Assembly (NCBI GenBank): GCA_022592435.1
Contig: JABYQS010000846.1
Coordinates: 1 to 12,235, forward strand
Length of the DNA stretch: 12,235 bases
Reading direction: 5' to 3'
Origin: Cerioporus squamosus
Taxonomy: Eukaryota; Basidiomycota; Agaricomycetes; Polyporales; Polyporaceae
Shown here: piece after piece, positions 8,845-12,235 of the stretch
How positions within the stretch are numbered: the stretch's first letter is position 1
Layout: every line of letters starts with the position of its first letter
The notes under the pieces: model-generated
The model's input: only the letters and a program-made list of their open reading frames with translations
Database searches by the model: none
What the model was told of the DNA's origin: nothing
Position numbers and translations under genes: made by a program

Positions 8845-9836
8845 AATGCGATTCTTTCCTGGGAAACGTGGTCGCTGTCCGATCTGCCAGAACTTCCAAC
8901 CGCAAATCAGCTCATGAACACGCGCTCCGAGGCTGTCCACGGCTTTACAATGCTTTGGGCAACTCTGCCGTCTCCCTTTTCCAGGCGAGAGACTTTGCAG
9001 ACGACCCCACTCCGCGCTCGACCGTGCACGCCTTCACAGCGTCTCATCTTCCTACGACTCGGATACGACGTCCCGAAACCGATGGCTCGGCTGGGACAAC
9101 ACCATGTCATTATTTTCAGCGAGTGTGACTGCAGCCCGCCTCATGGCGGTCCCGATCACTTCTTCCGGCTGTCCTTCAACTTGCAAGTCTGCAAGTGATC
9201 TGCGTGCCGAACCTGGCTCCCGACGGCGTAGGGGCTCCTGGTCATCCACGATGACCTGTGGAAGGTGAGTTTCAAGATGACTCTTCCTTCCACAATCAAC
9301 GACTCGGGCGTACGTGTAGGACGGACGGACATCATTAAAGGACGAGACAGAGTTGTTTGAGGCTTCGAGCAGAGCGTTCAGGTGTACCAACGGGCTTTGA
9401 GTTTCCCTGCGGAGTTTCCCTGCGCTTGGATCCAGGCTTGGTACTCACGATCAGTCTGCCACGCGGCCCGGCGTTTAACCATCAACGTTCAGCGCTCCGG
9501 GTTGACTCTTTCCTCCGAGCTCCGACCACTCGGTCCCGGTCGTCTACTTCACTCCCGCGACGGTGAGTCATCACATGGTGCTCCTGCATGGACGTGTACG
9601 CGCCAGAGCTGATCTTGGTGTATCACGAAGGACGCAGGTAGTAAGTAACAACAGCACAGTGTTAGCTGAAGCTCTTCTGCTGTGCCATCTTGTGCTGAGT
9701 TCGATTCCCAGTTCAGGTTTCAAGACGAGGGCTGGAGCGCGATAGTGACTCACCGAAAATAGTTGCGGTCCCGCCGTGCGCGTGAGCTCGCGGCGTGAGG
9801 CAGAGTTGCCCTCCGAGTCGCTTCCGGTGCCAACCA
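8845..9836. other. Intergenic region between SDR and P450
   Basis: About 1 kb without a recognisable gene. Open frames up to about 127 codons exist on both strands but overlap each other, carry no known motif and do not join into exon series. One minus-strand stretch near 9060-9280 (around PQVIVDDQEPLRRREPGSA) looks weakly protein-like, but I cannot assign it. The right end is the P450 promoter. Confidence 0.5.
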
Positions 9837-9843
9837 TATATAA
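9837..9843 (+). promoter_or_regulatory. TATA box of the P450 gene
   Basis: TATATAA lies 52 nt before the ATG at 9896, followed by an A/C-rich leader. Both the sequence and the spacing suit a fungal core promoter. Confidence 0.6.
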
Positions 9844-9895
9844 CAGATCTAGACATACGCTTCTGACATCAACAAACACACCTGCTGCGACTCCC

Positions 9896-11867
9896 ATGGT
9901 CCTCCTCAACTTTGGCTCGCTGTGGCTAACTGCCTCGATTCTCGCCGTTTCCACATTTACCCTCCTTTATGTGAGGAAACGTCGGACAGCGCTTCCGCTG
10001 CCTCCCGGTCCTCCGGGATGGCCTATTATTGGCAACCTATACGACTATCCGAAGAGCGACCTCGCTCGCGAATTGTTCGAGTTGCACAAGAAATATGGTA
10101 TGTTCATTTGCTCCTGTGCGGCGTCGCCGGTCATTGACAGCGATCCAGGTGATTGGTACACCTCAATATCTTCGGGAAGTCGACGATATCCATCGGCTCG
10201 TTCCAGGTCGCCTGCGACCTGCTCGAAAAGCGGTCAGCAAACTATTCGGACAGACCGAAGCTGGTCATCGGAGAGTTGTACGTGGTTGCCCGTTGATATG
10301 ACCTCCACAGTCACCTCATCGCTCCTGTAGGACTGACATCTACCACTGGAACTTCCCGCTCATGAGCTACGGTCCCGGCTGGCGCTCGCGTCGACGCATC
10401 CTGCGCCATGAGCTCCTTCCAGAGAGCATTATCCAGTACCGGCATTATCAGATCGGCGTCACGCACAAGCTCCTGCGCAATCTCCTGGCAGATCCCAAGT
10501 CCTTCGGAAAGCACCTCGAACAGTGAGTTCTTCCTCAGTCGACCCGTCATATCTTGGATCCACGCCGACCGAACATGCAGGACGTTCTCCACGGTAGCCC
10601 TTCTCGTTGCTTACGGCCTCGAGCCTCAGGGCGACGAGGACAAGTACGTCAGCATGCTGCGCGAGCTCAACGCCATCGGAGCCGATCTCTGTGTTCCCGG
10701 AAAGTACGTGGTTGAATCGCTCCCTGTGCTGCAGTATCTTCCGTCATGGATGCCGGGAGCTGGGTTCAAGCGGGAGGTCGCTTCGATGAAGAGCCGCATG
10801 CGCCAGATCACCACCGAGCTGTGGGAAGCCGGGAAAGCCCATCTGGTAACCTATTTCGCTCAGCTTTCCTGCACTTCAGCTGACACAGTGAACCACGCAG
10901 GAGAAGGGCGCGGACAATGATTCGCTGCTCGCGAGGATTGTGCGCAACGCCGCTAACCTCGACAAGGATGCGGCGGCTGAGGAAGAGGCAATGGGGGCCG
11001 GTATTGCCACGACGGTGTACACTGGTCAGCGAGTTCTTACACTGACATCCATTGAGATTACCGCTAACGAACGCCGCAGCTGGAGCCGGTACGACAGAGA
11101 GCGCGACCCTGGTCTTCTTCCTCGCGATGGCGCTCTACCCAGAAGCCCAGCAGAAAGCGCAAGAGGAACTCGACCGCGTCGTCGGGCCCTCTCGTCTTCC
11201 TGACTTCTCTGACCGCGACTCATTGCCGTACGTCAATGCGCTCGTCAAGGAGGTCCTCAGATGGCACGTTGGAACGCCGACTTCGCTCCCGCACGCATCT
11301 ATCGAGGACGATATCTACAACGGCTACATCATTCCTGGTGGTTCAATTGTGCTCCCCAACCTCTGGTATGTACGCTGCTACATACTTCGGGACACGCCTG
11401 ACCTTGCTGCGTAGGGCGTTCTCCAAGGACCCAGAGGTCTATCCCGACCCTTTCAGCTTCAATCCTGACCGCTTCTTAAAGGACGGACAACTCAACGAGG
11501 AGGTCAGGGACCCGTATTCGATTATCTTCGGCTTCGGACGAAGGTACGCCAGACTTCAGTCGCACACGGAAATGGCCAGTGCTGACTCAGAGCGTACAGA
11601 GTCTGTGTCGGTAAACATCTCGCCACCGCCTCGCTCTTCATAACGTGCGCGTCAATCCTGCACGCATTCAAGATCTCCCCGCGGTCGACGAGCATGGCAA
11701 GCCTTTGCCGCTTGAGGCGAAATTCAGGACCAATCTCATCACTGCGTGAGTGCTCTCGGCTTCTAAGTGTGGATATGAGGACTGACATCTTGTCTAGTGA
11801 CCCTGAGAGATTCGAGTGCGATATCCGCCCTCGCAAGGCGGCGTTGATCGAGCAGCTCGTAGACTAA
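9896..11867 (+). CDS. Cytochrome P450 monooxygenase, membrane-anchored, two frameshifts
   Basis: Heme-thiolate monooxygenase of the fungal microsomal type, similar in motif style to basidiomycete proteins called O-methylsterigmatocystin oxidoreductase. Exons: 9896-10097, 10149-10277, 10331-10522, 10581-10845, 10901-11024, 11080-11365, 11415-11543, 11600-11745, 11798-11867; all eight introns are GT-AG. With one base allowed at each lesion the product is 514 aa, a normal length. Corrected numbering: ER anchor 5-26, hinge PLPPGPPG (34-41), C-helix WRSRR (128-132), I-helix TAGAGTTES (304-312), ExxR at Glu362-Arg365, PDRF (417-420), heme loop FGFGRRVCVG with Cys445. A base is missing just after intron 1 (about 10153-10155, in GATTGG) and another in the C-run at 11677-11682. 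The I-helix acid is Gly308. Substrate is unknown and it would need a cytochrome P450 reductase encoded elsewhere. All splice sites being intact argues for a real or only recently damaged gene. Confidence 0.9.
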
Positions 11868-12235
11868 GAGGGGAGTGGTTCGGGTGGCGAGGAACACGGT
11901 CCAAGTACCTCACTGGGTACGTAGGGAAGTGTAGCCTTCTATCCTGTCAGCCATTATGACGTCCGGCGCGGTGCCCCTAGTGCAAATACACTTGCCTCAA
12001 CCCGAAGTTTGACGAACATCGTCTTTCTGGGATACCGTGTACAGCATGAGACGATAAGTTTCTCTCGACGTTGAGCCACGTTAAGTGAATCGCGGTTTGA
12101 CCCGACTATTCACTCGTTCGTATTCGAGGAAACCCTGATACACATTCGGCACAGTTCTGCGACGATTCATACATGGGAATACTAACACGAATATTTCCCT
12201 CACTCGCATCCTTCTTCTTGACGACTCAAACCGAG
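11868..12235. other. P450 3' flank, no recognised gene
   Basis: No open frame of note and no canonical AATAAA were seen. The final 45 nt are pyrimidine-rich, as often found near fungal transcription starts, so another gene may begin just beyond the window. Confidence 0.45.

Noticed and set aside
9052..9390. 112-codon minus-strand open frame in the SDR-P450 gap
   Set aside because: Part of it looks faintly protein-like, but codon third positions are mixed, there are no motifs and no partner exons; kept only as a remark in the intergenic entry.
9654..9685. GCACAG/CTGTGC inverted repeat with 20-nt spacer
   Set aside because: Only six base pairs with a long loop and no gene end nearby; not enough for a terminator or element end.
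9695..9711. tRNA T-arm-like sequence (CTGAG, TTCGATT loop, CCCAG)
   Set aside because: The arm has a mismatch, no matching acceptor stem or A-box lies upstream at the right distance, and no cloverleaf can be drawn. Probably chance.
9571..9954. 127-codon minus-strand open frame upstream of the P450
   Set aside because: It covers the P450 TATA box and first exon on the opposite strand, with no recognisable domain.
1..12235. Mobile elements, CRISPR arrays or a novel defence-type system
   Set aside because: No transposase, reverse transcriptase, terminal repeats, spacer array or unusual multi-domain gene was found; the window is ordinary fungal metabolic gene content.

Overview
This window looks like nuclear DNA from a filamentous basidiomycete, probably an Agaricomycete. 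The genes are split by many 49-75 nt GT-AG introns, codons favour G or C in third position, and TATA-like elements lie 40-85 nt before the start codons. The protein families are also typical: Candida rugosa-type secreted esterase/lipases, a fungal sniffer-like short-chain dehydrogenase, and a microsomal P450 of the kind often labelled O-methylsterigmatocystin oxidoreductase. All four recognisable genes are on the + strand.

Layout. 1-1162: no recognised gene; promoter side of the first esterase. 1237-3481: type-B carboxylesterase/lipase A (12 exons), broken in exon 2 by three separate one-base losses. 3482-4572: intergenic, with two unassignable ORFs. 4573-6937: carboxylesterase/lipase B (13 exons), fully intact at 555 aa and a tandem paralogue of A. 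6938-7813: intergenic, with one possible two-exon small gene. 7814-8759: short-chain dehydrogenase (5 exons) with two one-base losses and two damaged splice sites. 8760-9895: intergenic. 9896-11867: cytochrome P450 (9 exons, 514 aa once two one-base losses are allowed for), with N-terminal anchor, ExxR, PDRF and heme-Cys motifs. 11868-12235: no recognised gene.

The esterases are predicted to be secreted hydrolases of lipid or other esters. The SDR and P450 would be cytosolic and ER oxidoreductases. Co-directional placement of esterase, SDR and P450 could reflect a small metabolic or detoxification cluster, but no core synthase is visible, so that is only a hypothesis.

The most notable feature is the lesion pattern. 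Three of the four genes carry single-base losses (seven in total, never an insertion), while esterase B has none in 1668 coding bases. Either several genes here are freshly decaying, or the sequence carries consensus deletion errors. The paralogue pair also shows a clean intron presence/absence difference, a GC splice donor, and divergent residues at the oxyanion loop and nucleophile elbow. I found no mobile element, RNA gene, CRISPR array or convincing new system.
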